Notes: generated from the sequence alone by a model not told the origin. A stretch of DNA of 64,000 nt from Ascaris suum (GCA_013433145.1 CM024172.1:186001-250000), one strand, 5' to 3'; shown: positions 12,783-26,000, counted from the first letter of the stretch. Made by a program: numbers and translations.

Positions 12783-14282
12783 CTAAAATCGATAAAAAAT
12801 TTCGTTAACTAAACTTTTAATACCTTGTCTATTGGGATAGACGAACTTACACATGAATTCTAGTTTACTCATTAATGCATTATATAAATAGTTTTCCAAT
12901 AACGCCACACTAAGACCTTTCTCCTTGTAATTTTTAAGCAATCCTTTACATTTAGTAATAAAGTCTTTTTTAAATGAGCACAGTTTACTAAATCTAAAGA
13001 CCTGTGAGATCATAAGGTTTTTGTGTATGAACAGTGGGATGTTACTGTCCAATTGAGTATATTTATTCATTGAAAAATGAAATTGATCCGTCCTATCGTA
13101 GGCGTTTGAAACGACACCTTTACATGTAACGAAGTCCAAAAAATTACCTGTGGTACCAGCGTATGTAACTTCAATCTGCAATGAATCTCCGTAAACTAAT
13201 TTAGCAATACTTTGAAAGTTATCAGTATTAAATATCGATAAATCATCAACGTATCTACAACAAATAGCATTAAAACGTGAAATCTTGGCATACTTATATT
13301 CCATAACGGACGGGGTGAGATCGGCTATACCGGGACTGGCATTACCTCCCATGGGTACTCCTTCAGATAGTCTGAAAACGAAACCAGCAGAGGTAACACA
13401 GCTTTCGTCTAAATAAACTTCATTATTTCCATGATTTGTGTCCTATCCAAGGCAAGAGAATGCACTTTGAACTCGTAATTGTCTGTATAGAACAGGGTTT
13501 TGTTACCACAAACGTCAAGGTAAGCCTTTTTAGAATTTTCAAAGCACACATGCGTTAAAAATTGCACTGCTTTATGATAACATCATGTGGCGGTGCCGTA
13601 AACAAAGTGGAAAAATCCCCAATCAAAACGGTTTTAAGCGTTCACTATATTTATTAATTATATCTAAAACATCATAGGAATTTTTTACGCTGCAGTAATG
13701 ATTGATCTCGCTTCTTTGACCAGCAATACCGCGGTAGTTACGTAAACGGCTTTTAAAAAATTGTGAAATGTTATGCAAGAAACAAGATAATGATCTGAGG
13801 GATTTTTTGCCAGCTCCTGCTACATACCTAAACTTGTAGGAATTTTTGTGCAGTTTAGGAATGGCAAACATTCTAGGTAAGGTTCAGTTATCCTCATTAG
13901 TTGTAATAAAATACCTTCCAGAAAATTTACCATGCGCATTAAAAATATCCAGTGCGGTTTTATTTTCAACATATTCATATGTTCCGTTACCAAGAACTCT
14001 GTCATTCACAGTTCTAAGCTCCTTACATAAACTTTGAATATAAAAGTTTTTATTTACATATGAGCACGTAATTACTGGCTGCTTTATCCACGGGTGCAAT
14101 AATAAATTTAGATTGCATACGCGTAAGTAATTTGGCTTTAATGTAATATGAACAACGGCGTATACCGATCTCCCCTTTATAGAACTCATTACTGAAAACG
14201 CCTTTAATACGGTATATAGGCAACATTCGGAAAGTTTTAAAGTTATCAACCCTAATAATGGTAGTTTTATGAGGGCACGCAT
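12783..14282 (-). mobile_element. Degraded Penelope-like retroelement, RT domain
   Basis: The minus strand carries pieces of a reverse transcriptase in at least three frames. In order (5' to 3' on the minus strand): an N-terminal part (14282-13884); FAIPKLHKNSYKFRYVAGAG (about 13868-13809); GDFSTLF with the motif A aspartate (about 13620); GVPMGGNASPGIADL (about 13360-13310); RYVDD with the two motif C aspartates (about 13250); and a C-terminal thumb-like part ending at 12783. PKLHKN, DFSTL and the Y-[VI]-D-D core are typical of the Penelope-like lineage, and I assign it there with moderate certainty. Frameshifts near 13885, 13620 and 13430 make it non-functional. No GIY-YIG endonuclease or terminal repeat was identified. 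Catalytic residues survive, so decay may be fairly recent. Confidence 0.8.
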
Positions 14283-14289
14283 AATTTTA

Positions 14290-17200
14290 TTCTATTGTGA
14301 TCTTGTCTACAACAATGCGGAAAGGTGTCAAGCTCGAATCGCTTAAAATGATTCTCCAATTTCTTATATTCTCTTTGGAGAAGAAAGATTAAAGGTAAAT
14401 ACTTGAGGAAAGTAAGTACGCAACGCAAGGATCGGTCGATTGGAGACGTGACTCTTATGATGTGGAATGGTCAAGTTGTGAAATATCCTTGGGGATGCAT
14501 TGTAACTCTGTCTACTTCATTGGCGAAATGCTTACACCCGCATTGGCCACTTCAATACTCATTCTATCCGCACTTCCAGCTCTCCACTGTTCAACCAGCA
14601 TTGCTTGCCTTTTCGACGTTAACGCTCATCAGTTCAAGACTCCCAACGTTCGCTTCTCATAAACCAACCATATGTAAGTATTTCTATATTTTTGGCCCAA
14701 ATGCCTTCTTCATGGAATATCTTAGTTCTTTTGAAGTTTTTGTTGTTTCCGGCTCTTCGAACTCGGTTTTTAAGATACGAAAAAGAAAACGATCTGACAA
14801 AACAGTCTGGAAGTTAAAAATGACTTAACATTTCTGTAATTGTCAAAATACATCTGAACAGTTGTATGACTTTGCAGTGAAATTTTTCTTGCTTCACTCT
14901 GATCGGGTTGACAATGACCTTTCTCGCTTCCCTAATTCTGCGACGGATTGCTCAATATGAATCCAATATTCCATTGCCACACTCAATTAAACACTTCGTT
15001 GAATCGATAAATCGTATCATTCCGGTGCCAACGAAAAGTAAAGAAACCCAGGAGAGCTTTCTCAATAAATATACCTCTCTTGCGCATGCTATCAACAGTG
15101 TTTTATTTGTACTTACGCTAGCTAAATATTTGCTCGTTACTATAGCCTCATTCATTTTCTAGTCCTCATCGTTTCTGTAAATAAAACACACTCCTTTTTA
15201 TAATGGAAACAATGATTCCTATAATAAGTATTTGAAGGTGCCACCGCAAAATCATAGCAAAAAATGCTTTTTCTTCTCGCCAGTGATAAGCGGCATGCAC
15301 GAATCCTTACCAACGCAGGCACTGCAAACACATTTATGTACACTTAGGACATTAACTACAAGGGATGAGCGCAGGAGATTTTAGCTACTAGAGATCGCTG
15401 CCTTCTGCCTATATTACCTCGTAACACCTAAAAAGGGGTGAGATACTCCAAAAATCACATGGTCATTGGCGGAGAAGTGACAAATTTTGAAGAAATCGGC
15501 TGTTTCTGGATGGGTTATCATGCGTTCCGCTATATCCACGAACGATATCGTTTTTTTAAAAATTAAGATTGCTATATAGTTGCTTGTGAGAGACGTTTGC
15601 ATCAAGCCCTTCTCAATTCCTCAAACCAATGGTTCGTTTCACGATTTCTTGATCCACCGACGATCAGCATCGCGAATGACGTCACGTATTCTTTTTCACA
15701 GCATTGTCATCATCTTATGTTCTTCGACAACTGGTATCCAAAACTATTCTCGTCCAAAATACGAAAATCTCTTATTCACGATATCTGCGAAAGATTACAG
15801 TAAAAAAATTGTCCACGTTAAGGGTTTTTACTAGATGGCCACCTAGTTTCCAGATTTTTTGGCGCTAAGCCTCGTCTACTCAACCGCCCAAAAAATCCTA
15901 TTAAACTCTCAACGTCATCGCATTAACCGTAAGAAGCAACGGGCCATTCGCTTTCAGCACTTAGTGATGATCCCACTGAATTTAGACTTAGAACCGATAA
16001 AGCGATCGAATTTTCGTCATCGAAGATCAAATAGTACACATCATATAACGATCGGAAAAACTCATTCTAACTGCCCGCGGGTATATAAACACTGTTTCCA
16101 TGTGCGACTTGGTAGTCGGCAAAATCGACGTCATGGTCCTCTCCACAGGTTTATGCTAATGGCCGTCCCCTATGTCCCGCTTTGTTCACTGATCCACATG
16201 CCAAAACACTGCAGTCCGAAAGAAAATTACTTCGTTCTTATAAATCTAATAAAAACTATCGTTATTACTACTAATATTAATATTATTACTGTTATTATTA
16301 TTTCTATTCTTTTTAGATAGGCTTGCACTTCCATGCATTCCTTCTGATATCTTTAGCCAAAAGCTTTCGCGATTATTCAAAAATTCCACCCTTGTACTTT
16401 AATGGTGCATGAACTGCTGTTATACGTTACATACACATAGAAGTATGCGCAAATAATGCATAACAACAATTTCCTTTCATGAAAACTTACAAAATACACA
16501 TACTCCACTAGTACCTTCGATATCGTTTTTTTTGTTTCTGAATCGTCCTATCGAAAGACACATCTCAACCCATGACCTCCCATTGATTTTTTAAATTTGT
16601 TTGCACTGAGTTCGACAGTTGAGCTTCGTTTAACTAATATTGCAGGAGATGCGCTTATCCCGGCGCGCAAATATATTCAACATCCATCTGGATGTTACCG
16701 AATCGCACTCTCATTTCGCGATATCTCAGCATATAGAAGTTTTTAAGAATCACGCAGTCGAGACTGGCATGCTCAGCTCTTCTCCTCCAGCAAAAAAGTT
16801 TAGAGGATATCACCATAACATGACAATCAACCAAACTAAGTACATAAGAAATTACGGAGCAGTTACTACTAGGTGTAGGATCGGTGCTGAAGTCCCCGAC
16901 GAACTCAAATACTGCATCCTTCAACATAACCATAACAAAAAATGATGTTTTTCCACTTCTGGACCAAAAAGTGGGTGAAGACTGCAATAGCATTTTTGAA
17001 AACAAAGGCCCATAAAGCCTGCATCATCCTACAGTTCCACTCACCCTTACTTTCTTTTCCAGTTTTAATCAACTTCCTCCCTTACTGCACCGCAGCATTG
17101 CAACGGCACTACATGTTCTCTGTTTTTTCTATTTTTTGCATCGCTTATTTTTTCTGAACCTCTACCTAAATTTTTCGGGAATGTCTATATGGCCTAAGCC

Positions 17201-18030
17201 CTTATTTGAACGAGGGATATAGGACTAATATGACATACAAATGGATCCTCTTCGTCCTCGCTAATCGATGTCACTGCGACTAGTTAACCCTCTTTTCATT
17301 TTAAAACATGAGGAATAGCATCCTAATAGTCGCTGAAGATGAATAACATTCTCTAACGCCAATAAAGGCTTCGAAAACGACCCCAAAATTCGTCTGTAAC
17401 TGGGTCTCATCAATTCTACACTGACGAGGTTCTCATTTACTATCTTGGTTTAGACACGTCTACAACCCCACTTTTACTTCCCTTGTCACAAAATGGAAAA
17501 CGAACGCTTTATTCCACCCAAGAAAATACGGAGCCTTAAGTTCGAAATAGGTAGGATCGGAAGGACGGAACGAGATCACTGACTTCGACCATATGGTGTT
17601 CAAATACCCTTCATTCAAATAAACCTCCCTACACTGCATGTAAAACCTCTTCGGAATTCTTATAACCGATCAAATCAGGCAGGTAAAACCTCGTCGAAAT
17701 GCTTACGACTGACCAAACTATGCAGTAAGATTTCCGGATATCTGTGCTCTGAAAGGGTATCTAGGGGTTGCTTCAACTGTAAGCAACTGCGCTGGCTAGA
17801 GTGATAGATAGATATCCGCAGTGAGGGCTTGAAAAATCCAACCTTCACAGAACCAGATCGATTTATCTTTTGCAAAGAAGCTCAAAAGTAACCTAATATT
17901 TCAACAGTCGGATGCAACTCCGAAAACACAGCCACCTGAAAGATTCGACATCTCTTCTCCCCTCTTCAGTAAAGGTCCCACGTAAGCATGATCAATAACA
18001 ACCCTTTACCACAAAAAATTTGCGAATACT
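14290..18030. other. Intergenic, no gene confirmed
   Basis: Several open frames of 60-153 codons on both strands have no recognisable motif. At 16638-16945 a plus-strand frame of about 101 codons follows an acceptor-like TATTGCAG, while the opposite strand is also open there; neither could be assigned. AT-rich triplet runs (ATT/ACT) occur at 16264-16310. Confidence 0.4.
17641..17726. repeat. Degenerate 43-base tandem duplication
   Basis: Two units start with TAAAACCTC at 17641 and 17684 and align along 43 bases with roughly ten differences. Local duplication of unknown origin downstream of snr-7. Confidence 0.6.
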
Positions 18031-18031
18031 T

Positions 18032-18037
18032 TTTATT
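18032..18037 (-). terminator. Candidate poly(A) signal for snr-7
   Basis: AATAAA on the minus strand, about 160 bases after the snr-7 stop codon, a plausible 3'UTR length. Not proven. Confidence 0.4.
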
Positions 18038-18195
18038 TTAAAGCATTTCCGGATTTAGCTGAACCTCCCTCCCTTCCTCTTAGAGGCAGAGACGATACAT
18101 AACACGCAACCGTTATTTTATAAAAGAGAATCAACAAGTGTTCAATGTTATGATGTAAATAATATAACAAAACGCATAAGATCGAAGCATGGAAA

Positions 18196-19505
18196 TCAGC
18201 GCCCATCCAAGCGTTCTTTCGGCTCCATTATAACAATCGAATTGCCCCTTATAACAACCATACCCAACGTGTTCGACTCTCCGTTCTACAAAAATAAGTT
18301 AAAAAGGCGGACAGCCATTAAATAGTTACAGCAACGAATTACACAGCAACGAAAGACCAACTTACTAAACATTACTTTTTTGCAATGCGAATTTCGATGA
18401 AAAACGCTGCTCCAAAAGTCGTACTGTGCCAACAAACATAAAACTCTAACAGTGTGAGTTCCTCTGAAACCCTCCCTTCACGCTACACAACGACAAAAAA
18501 TGCTACGTTTCGCGACTCAAATATAATTCAAAAAAGTGCCGTTGAAAATGTCCCGGCTAAGAATGATGACAGAAAAAACACCAAGAGAAAATTTATAGTA
18601 GTCATGCAAATCCAACCAGAAACGCAATCACGAACAAATTTAGTTAAGGTGTTTTTTACCTACACCCATGCTCATATATATTTCGTGCAAGCCACCTTTG
18701 TAATCACTGCATTTAGCAGAGTTTCCGGACTCGTCGAATGAGAATAGTGGCCTTCTTCTTAGCTATGAACGCTTCTAGGATCCTGAACCCTCAAATATCA
18801 CCCTTGAAATCAAACTGACCGATTCCAAATTTTCATCAAAAACTATTCACAAAGCCCTCGGAGATATGCTGAATACGATATGAAAACCTACAAAATAAAA
18901 GAAGTTTGAACAGTAACTTTTTCCATCCCTCGCTTCCTTTTCAGTGGCCTCCCCATAAATGACACTTTGGTTTTATGCCTCCTTGAAGTATTCCCACTCA
19001 AAAGTAAGATCAAGATTCGTCGAAGTCAAGTTCGAAAGCGTTTTAAAAACCTTGCGAGGAAACCTACAAAAAAGGAGTTCGGATACTTAGTGACCACAAA
19101 ATATGTGACAAAAAAAAACAAAAAGGATACTTAGATGAAGCTTAGTGACCACAAAATCTAGATGTTCGCCCGAATCAATCTGCCACTGCCTTAAATCTTT
19201 CAGAGGCACGCAAAATTATTCACGGCAAACACGTATGAGCTGTACAGCCAGCAGGCTCGAATAGCGTCCAATGTCTTTCTAGCAAAGCCAGCATACTCCT
19301 CCCATGTATTTCTAAATTTCTTTCAAAGCTAGAACGTTCCAACAGAGACTCTTACCTTAAGATGTTCGACGGCATCTTCGACAACGATATTCATAAATGG
19401 GTCAAATCCACGAAGTACACCCGATACGTGCCGATTACCATTCAATTTCAGATCCATATGTTTGTCCATATATTTTTTCAGCTCTGGTGGATGCGTTTTA
19501 CTCAT
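18196..19505 (-). CDS. snr-7: Small nuclear ribonucleoprotein G (SmG)
   Basis: A complete two-exon gene on the minus strand: exon 1 is 19505-19356 (50 codons) and exon 2 is 18285-18196 (29 codons plus TGA), joined in phase 0 across a 1,070-base intron with GTAAG donor and TTTTTGTAG acceptor. The 79-residue product starts [15 protein letters not shown], carries the Sm1 core [21 protein letters not shown] and the Sm2 core [11 protein letters not shown], so both Sm halves fall in separate exons. Human SmG is 76 residues, so the length fits. SmG is one of seven proteins in the Sm ring that binds U1, U2, U4 and U5 snRNAs in the spliceosome. An acceptor-like TTGTTGCAG ending at 19536 could serve trans-splicing 30 bases before the ATG. 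Its neighbours give no functional hint. Identity is near certain. Confidence 0.96.
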
Positions 19506-19509
19506 TGCG

Positions 19510-21085
19510 GATAACCGTTAGCTCTTCGTATCGTGCTGCAACAACTTCTTTAAAAGTAAGCATCACCACCTTCACTAACATTCTTGTATAACGCTCGAAC
19601 GAATGTAATTCAACGAATAAAACAATATCACCTCTTAAAATCCGATAAAACTTTAAATGATCAGCAGGAGATTTCCAAGTTTTAAGGAAATTCTTAAAAC
19701 CACGTATTTCCTGCCAGTACAATTCAGATAACTTTTGCCGGTCCAACTCGGCATTAGTACAGCTTTCTTTGCTTTTCTTTAAGATCTCTTATTTTCGCCA
19801 CTGTTCTTTTCTTCACCCCCCAAGGGTTTTCGCCACTTTTGACATGAGTCGAAACTATCATGCATACTATAATCATAAACGCACATCAATTTATCAAAGG
19901 AAGGAGCAATTTGTGATCAAAGTGGATAGATCCATTTCGCTCTGCCCCCTCTATTCCCTATCCCTTCCCGCTTTTCCCTTCCCAACCACAGTCTGATTAA
20001 AAAGAAAACTTTTGGGTAGTCAGAAATTCTTCTGCAATTTTGCAGCATCTCCATCAAAAATAAAGGTATTTTATTTCACTAAGAGGGAATCCTTGTTTTT
20101 CTCAAAGCTCTAAAAAGTTTCTCATCGCTCCCTTTTTTCTGGACAATTTCCCTTCCCTTTTTGGGGAGTCTAGGTACATGACTTCACATCTGTACGAACA
20201 AATAAAACATCATACAAAGTTTTCGAACGAACTAATCATATCACTGAAAATAACGTAACACAAATTACTAACACAACCGCAGCGCATGTTCCCTCATCTC
20301 CCTCGCTATCCGCCTCCATAGCACAACCTCAACGTAATATGCTCCTTTTCTCCACAGTGACTTCAGAGTGTTTTAAAATTGAGTACGACGCCTAACGTTG
20401 TATAATCGAAGCCCTACATGGAGGAACGCCAAAGGAGGCATTAAGGTTTTCAAGTTTCACATAAAATGATTTAAAAACTTGTAGAAAAGAAAAAAACGTT
20501 TTGCGCGAACAATGGATTTTGTTAGCACATTCGATTAGATGTGATCACCTAGATTTCCGTCCACCAACCTATAGTCTGGTGTTCGGGACATTCCGCTCCA
20601 TGTGCTGGAGAGGGTAATGGTGAATGAGTTCCTTAAACGAAGCATCATCCTTAAATTCGTGGCTACGCATTCCGAATCCTAGTTATCTAGAAGATAGGAC
20701 GAGGTATAACATTCAAAAACGGGTGTGACATTTTTCACGGACTCTGCATAACTTTCCATTATCGGATGTGGAATAGAGTCTTCCATGTCTGAACACTGAC
20801 AAGGTTTCGCAATTTCCGCTGTCCCCCCCCCCCCCACCCCTGCGCATCTCGCCTTTCTCTTTTCCTCTGCGTACCACACCGTGCATACGCGTCACCAAAA
20901 TTAATTGGATCTTTGCCCAAATGACGCACAAAACTGGGATAGCGCGCCGGGGGATGCGACAATTTCATAATCCTGCTCACTGGACAAATATAAAAGCATC
21001 TGTAGTGGTGCAAACTTATGTAAAAGGAGGATGTTTTCCTACGTCGACCCGATGAGAGCCGCATGGGCGTTGAAGCGATCCAGCA
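19510..21085. other. Intergenic, upstream of snr-7
   Basis: Holds the presumptive snr-7 promoter. A minus-strand frame of about 95 codons (19746-19498 and slightly upstream) is open and polar, and its stop overlaps the snr-7 ATG out of frame; I cannot assign it. A C13 run and a CpG-richer block (20815-21060) look like part of a dispersed repeat. Confidence 0.4.
20823..20835. repeat. Poly-C run
   Basis: Thirteen consecutive C bases, then ACCCC. One of four long C/G homopolymers in the window. Confidence 0.9.
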
Positions 21086-21087
21086 GG

Positions 21088-22160
21088 TCGCAAAAAAACA
21101 GTCAACAAATTCCCAGAACTGAAGGTTTTATTAACCGCAATAAAGCCGGATATCACTGTTGTCTTGAAAACGTGGCTCTACCTTTCAACATTTGATTCAC
21201 TCTTCGCAGTAAACGGGAACTACCAAATATTTCGCTGTGAGCGCAAACCTCAAAAATAGAGGACGTAGAGTAGCCGTACTCGTAACTAGCTATTAAAATA
21301 GTTCTGTAATTGCTGCCATCATCGGATGCTTCGGTTGCAATTGCTCGACCTGAACAATATTGCCGACAAAACATTCCATATGATCCCTGTCTATCGAACA
21401 GGTGATAGTTGGAAATATAATTTAAAGAAATCCCTCGACGCGAATTGTGACTATGCACAGTGGATCATGCAACACTGATAGTCGAAGACATGAATTTTAG
21501 TTTCCCGGTTGTAAAATTTTCTCTTAAGCACCCTCTTGTTAACACTGCCCAATATCGCAACTCGTGGTGATAATGCTCTTGACCTGATTTTAGCAAACGA
21601 TTTATCCTTTGTCCGCAACATTTCCATAGAAAAGAGAACTTCAACTGGGAAGTGGCCAACGTCAGTCACGTCGGTTCAGCACAGTTGGAACGGATATCTT
21701 GAAGACTAGTCCGCGCTCGATGAAATCTATACCTGCTACTTCGAATTTGTGCCTGATATTGCTGAGGTATGTGCGCAGAAGAAAAAACCACTCAGACCAC
21801 GTGACTTCCAACATACCTTCTGCGCCTGACGACAAAAAAATACATCTCTTACAGCCTGACCGTCGTAAACACAGCGTAATATTAGTGTTCTAAGCATTAC
21901 CGAATTCACTGCGCAAAACCTACTAGAAACCATGACAGACCCATGATATGTGGCAGAAATGCTAAAGCGTGTTACAAGCATGTCAGTAGTAAGCTGAAGA
22001 CGCGTTATGAGGTGTGCGCTTTAAAAAATGACCGCAGTGACTTCCTCGTTATTGGTAGCCAGCTGAAAAGTAAAATGCACGTATATGCATTTCTACGACG
22101 TATTTCAAGGGCCGCTATAGTGACCACTCAAAAAAACGACAAGGCACTCACTTGCTAACA
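21088..22160 (+). mobile_element. Dead non-LTR retrotransposon (CR1-like) fragment
   Basis: Pieces of an apurinic-type endonuclease and the following linker appear in order but in several frames. NKFPELKVLL then VLKTWL (21105-21175) match the family's N-terminal strand and the catalytic E-T-W, with Glu replaced by Lys. NGNYQIFRCER follows (about 21205-21237), then RGRRVAVLVTSY (from 21262), VEDMNFSFP (about 21479, a G-D-x-N-F-P variant), PNIATRGDNALDLILAND (21549-21602, the T-R-G-x-N-x-L-D-L box), and finally KACYKHVSSKLKTRY (about 21964-22008), typical of the stretch before the reverse transcriptase. The RT itself is missing or unrecognisable. Multiple stops and shifts show an old, 3'-truncated or eroded copy. 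The CR1/L2-type assignment is from motif style, not a search. Confidence 0.82.
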
Positions 22161-22164
22161 TAGC

Positions 22165-22990
22165 AAAAACAATTCCCTAAATAAGGCTTCTCTTCAATGC
22201 TTTCATACACTGGCAACGGGAATGAAGAAAGTTTATGAGCTATATATCACTGAAATCTCAAAATTCCCGCTTTTAAGACAAAAGGGATTGCCCGAAGACC
22301 AGTCGGCAATAAGTCGGTAACCAGTGGTTTCTTCTTTGTTGGCTGTTATACGCTTGGATGTCAGATGCCAATTTATAGCACATTATGTGTTATACGGGAG
22401 ATTTTGCCGAGTGGCAATAGTTGTTTAGCCGAAGAGCAGTCCGCAAGAATCTGTGTTCAGTCGGCAGCTATTGACGATCAAACGCATTAAGTTTTCTGTG
22501 TTAAAACTCCACTTGATTAATAATCGTTGAAGTGTGGTTTTGTCCAATTCGATGTTGATATTTCTCGCAAAGTTATAAAAAAAATCACCGACATTCCTAC
22601 GGAAATTTATTTTGTCTGTGTATACAACATGGATGTCATTTCCCATAATTATTGTAACGTTTGTATCCTAAACTTCATAAATTTTACTGTTATTTTGCAA
22701 TTTTCTTGTTTTTTTTTTTTTTTTTTTTAAATGAAAGTGCCAAAAACTCGCATAGGATAACTTAATCTCGCCGATTTCTTCCTCCAGTAACCAGTAGTCT
22801 CTCAGAACTTCACTGGTTGCTTTGTTTTTTTAAAATGCTTCCAAGTCGATTTTACTGTAATATCGTGTTGTTTCATTACATCTGAATTCATTTATTCGCA
22901 TTTTCATCGAGCTTTTTTCAATTTTATAAAATAAAAATGTGCGCTTTCTATTTTTTAATTCTGAAATAGTATTATCCACTTGCCAATATA
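22165..22990. other. Intergenic, upstream of Hikeshi gene
   Basis: AT-rich spacer with a run of about 20 T bases at 22709-22728. Presumed promoter region of the next gene; no motif could be assigned. Confidence 0.5.
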
Positions 22991-22996
22991 TAAATC

Positions 22997-23041
22997 TTTT
23001 TTCAGAGAAGCATAATCAAGTCGAATATAAGATTTTTTAGA
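22997..23041 (+). promoter_or_regulatory. Candidate spliced-leader acceptor sites
   Basis: Two acceptor-like sequences precede the Hikeshi ATG with no donor nearby: TTTTTTCAG ending at 23005 (36 bases of leader) and GATTTTTTAG ending at 23040 (one base of leader). In nematodes such sites often receive a trans-spliced leader. Use is inferred. Confidence 0.45.
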
Positions 23042-26000
23042 ATGGAAGTTGCGGAAACACCCGCTAACGTATTCGGTGTGATCGTTGCAGGCAGATTAGT
23101 TAATGTTTTTTCATCATTTTTTAAAATGATATTTTCTAATCAAGAGAATGACATGTATAAATCCCGAATTTTGATTTATGGTGCTTGATGATATTTAATG
23201 AAAACAACTCATTATACAGTGTCCGCTGCGTTTCAATATCAGATTATACTCTGCCCAAAGGTAAGAGTCAAGTTGTTATGATAGAAAGTAAGCATTTTTT
23301 TTCTATGCATCATCTAAACGTAGCACATTCGTAAAGAAAAGGTAAGTAGGACCTCCTTTTTAAAAAAATTTAGAGATACAGTTAAATGTATAGAGCAAGT
23401 ATTGCTAGCGCAGTTTATTTTTACTTGAAGAATGTCATTGGTTTTCAGCTACAAGCGGATTTTGTTCAAGCTGGAGAGACCGAGTTCGTAACCGAGGTAA
23501 GCGATGCGAGCTCTATAAATCACGTGGTCGTTTTCCTTACTGGTGTGACACCTTTTCCTGACGGTACCGGTGGATCAGGTTGGTTTATTTAATACTTCAT
23601 GCAGTATATCGTCATCTGGTATATTTAGGCTAAACCAGTTTGAGGTCTAGGTGACTGTGAGTTGTAATGGGTGGTGTATAAATTGGCTCATATCTCGGGA
23701 GGTTTGATGCATGCAATTCGCTTGAATTTCATCTAGTCGGTGTGTTCTCACAACATGGAGAAATTTCTAACGCTTTTTTAAATCTGCTTTCCTTTATTTC
23801 ATTATGTAACTCAGTCTAAGCCGCGATTCTATTATAAATAACGACTAGCACATCTGATGTGTGGGTCTACACCTGTCAGCTTCATTATTTCTAACTATAC
23901 TCATTTGGAAGGCTATTAAGGCTGCAACTGCAACTGCTTCTCTCAAAACCAGTTTCTGTGAGTTCTACTCAAAACTCTAGACCATTCGTTGCGTTGTAAC
24001 TCGGTTTTCACTATTGGCCGTTTAAATTTGTATGTATGCATTACGGTCATACGTCGACAAAGGTGGGTGAGAGGAGGAAGCTGAACGTACAAACTTATCT
24101 CTTATCTGTTTCGAATATGAATGCTTTTAACTTTGTATTTTTTATATTTTCTGTTTTGTATGCGCTGTATTCTTTATTTTTTAAAATCATTTCTTTCTGA
24201 AGTATTCTAACTAAATTTTCCCCTCGATATTTTCTTCACCTAATCTTTCATCATCTGCTGTCAGCTTCCTCCTTATCTTTTTTCCTATCCTCTTATCCCA
24301 TTTATTATAGGAAAAGGGAATAATCCCGATTAAACACCCTTCACGAACTAGGCGATAGACCGCTTTGATAATATTAAAGAGCTATAAATGACGCATCATT
24401 GTGCCAGCTATTATTTTAGCTGATATAAATCATTTATGAACCGTTTTCTTTGCGTATAAACAGTACTGACAATTTTTAATATATTTAAAACTACAGTATA
24501 TATTCGATGGCCTCAGGGCAATGGCGGTGATATGAACTGGCACTATCTTGGTTTTATTTGTAATGAAAAGCCAAGCGCTATTTTTCGTGTCTCACAGGTT
24601 TGCCCCTTTGCTCATCTTTGTCGTTATGGTTAGAGAGGCACCTGGAAAACTCATCATTTCATCGATGTAGTCTATTTTCGTTTTTGCAAACCTTTATCCT
24701 TTTTATGTACTAATGTGTTATGTAATTAAGAATCCTATTTTTCGTTTTGATCAGCATTAGATTTTGGTCATGCCGGCGAATCTTGAAATTCATATACAAC
24801 AGATTTTTTAAAGTTCTCCCGTGCGTCTTTAGAAGAGAGGATATATAACGGTCCGATCGCTGTTGAGTTTGCGTCAAAATGTTGGACGTGGTGTTTTTGA
24901 TGAAGCAATACTTTCTACTTCATATATTCCACGGATAGCAATAAAGCCAAGTTTTTCAATTTTTTAGAAGAACTATTCGCATCACATTATGCTCTCAAAG
25001 CTCCAGTGGTGACATTTAGGTTCATTTTGATGATACACCAAATGTATCTACCGTTTGATCTCATGAGCTTCATTATATTTAGAAGTCATGTGAATATGAC
25101 GTAACTGAAGTTCACCTTCTGTTTCAGCTGCGCAAGCTGGATGCACTGCACGAGGGTGTATTCACCAGTCTTGGTCTTCCGACAGGTGCAGCAGCACATG
25201 GTAGTGCACAAATTGGTATTCAGGTAGAGTCTATGGCTGCGATCAGCGCTAAGGTGCCTGCCGCTGGAACTGCACCTAGTCAGCAGGTTCACTTTTCTAT
25301 CCTTTTCTTACTCGTCTTGTTATGCTGTCATCATTTAAAATGGTCACGTGCTATGATTGTAGTTTCCAGCATCGCATTCATATATTACTTCCCGATACCT
25401 CGCGATGATCATTCAATATAGCAGTAGACGCTGACTCGTAGTGGTAGGTGCGTAAACTTTAGCATTATAAGTAAACTTGCTTTCGGTACAAGGTAATATG
25501 TTCACTTGGGTTCGACGAGTCTGGAAGTTCTCCTTGCAGCTTCCTATGATTAGATGCCTTCATGAGGCCTTCCTGAAAATCCTTGGAATCTTTACAAAAA
25601 TTTCTCTAATACCCCGAGGTTTGAGTTTGGTGCTCTTAGGGTAAAAGTTGCACCGAATCCTGGGATATGCTAATGCTACCATCCAAGACCTATGGCAAAA
25701 CCATGAACAGAAAAGGCATATGGTGAAGCTGCCGATCAGTGGTTTTGTCTGGCAACGATTTTCTAATGCCACCTGAGCAGGCACACTGAAAGATACCTGA
25801 ATCTGAATTCGTCTTAAGAAAGCAGAGAGAAAGGTTGAATAAAATAGCCTGGCGATCGCAATGCACTAATTATAATGCAAGGCTAAGAATATGACGCTGC
25901 CAATAAGGTGAGCTTAGTGAACCTCATAGTAATCGAGAATTTGAAACACTCCAAGATTAGAAGCTTCAATTTTAATTTGCACATCAAAAGGATTGCGTCC

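Noticed and set aside
14403..15162. Plus-strand frames after the Penelope-like fragment
   Set aside because: No motif, no consistent frame, and no splice pair; probably non-coding.
22527..22730. Plus-strand frame ending in poly-Phe
   Set aside because: Runs into a T20 tract just upstream of the Hikeshi gene; no support.
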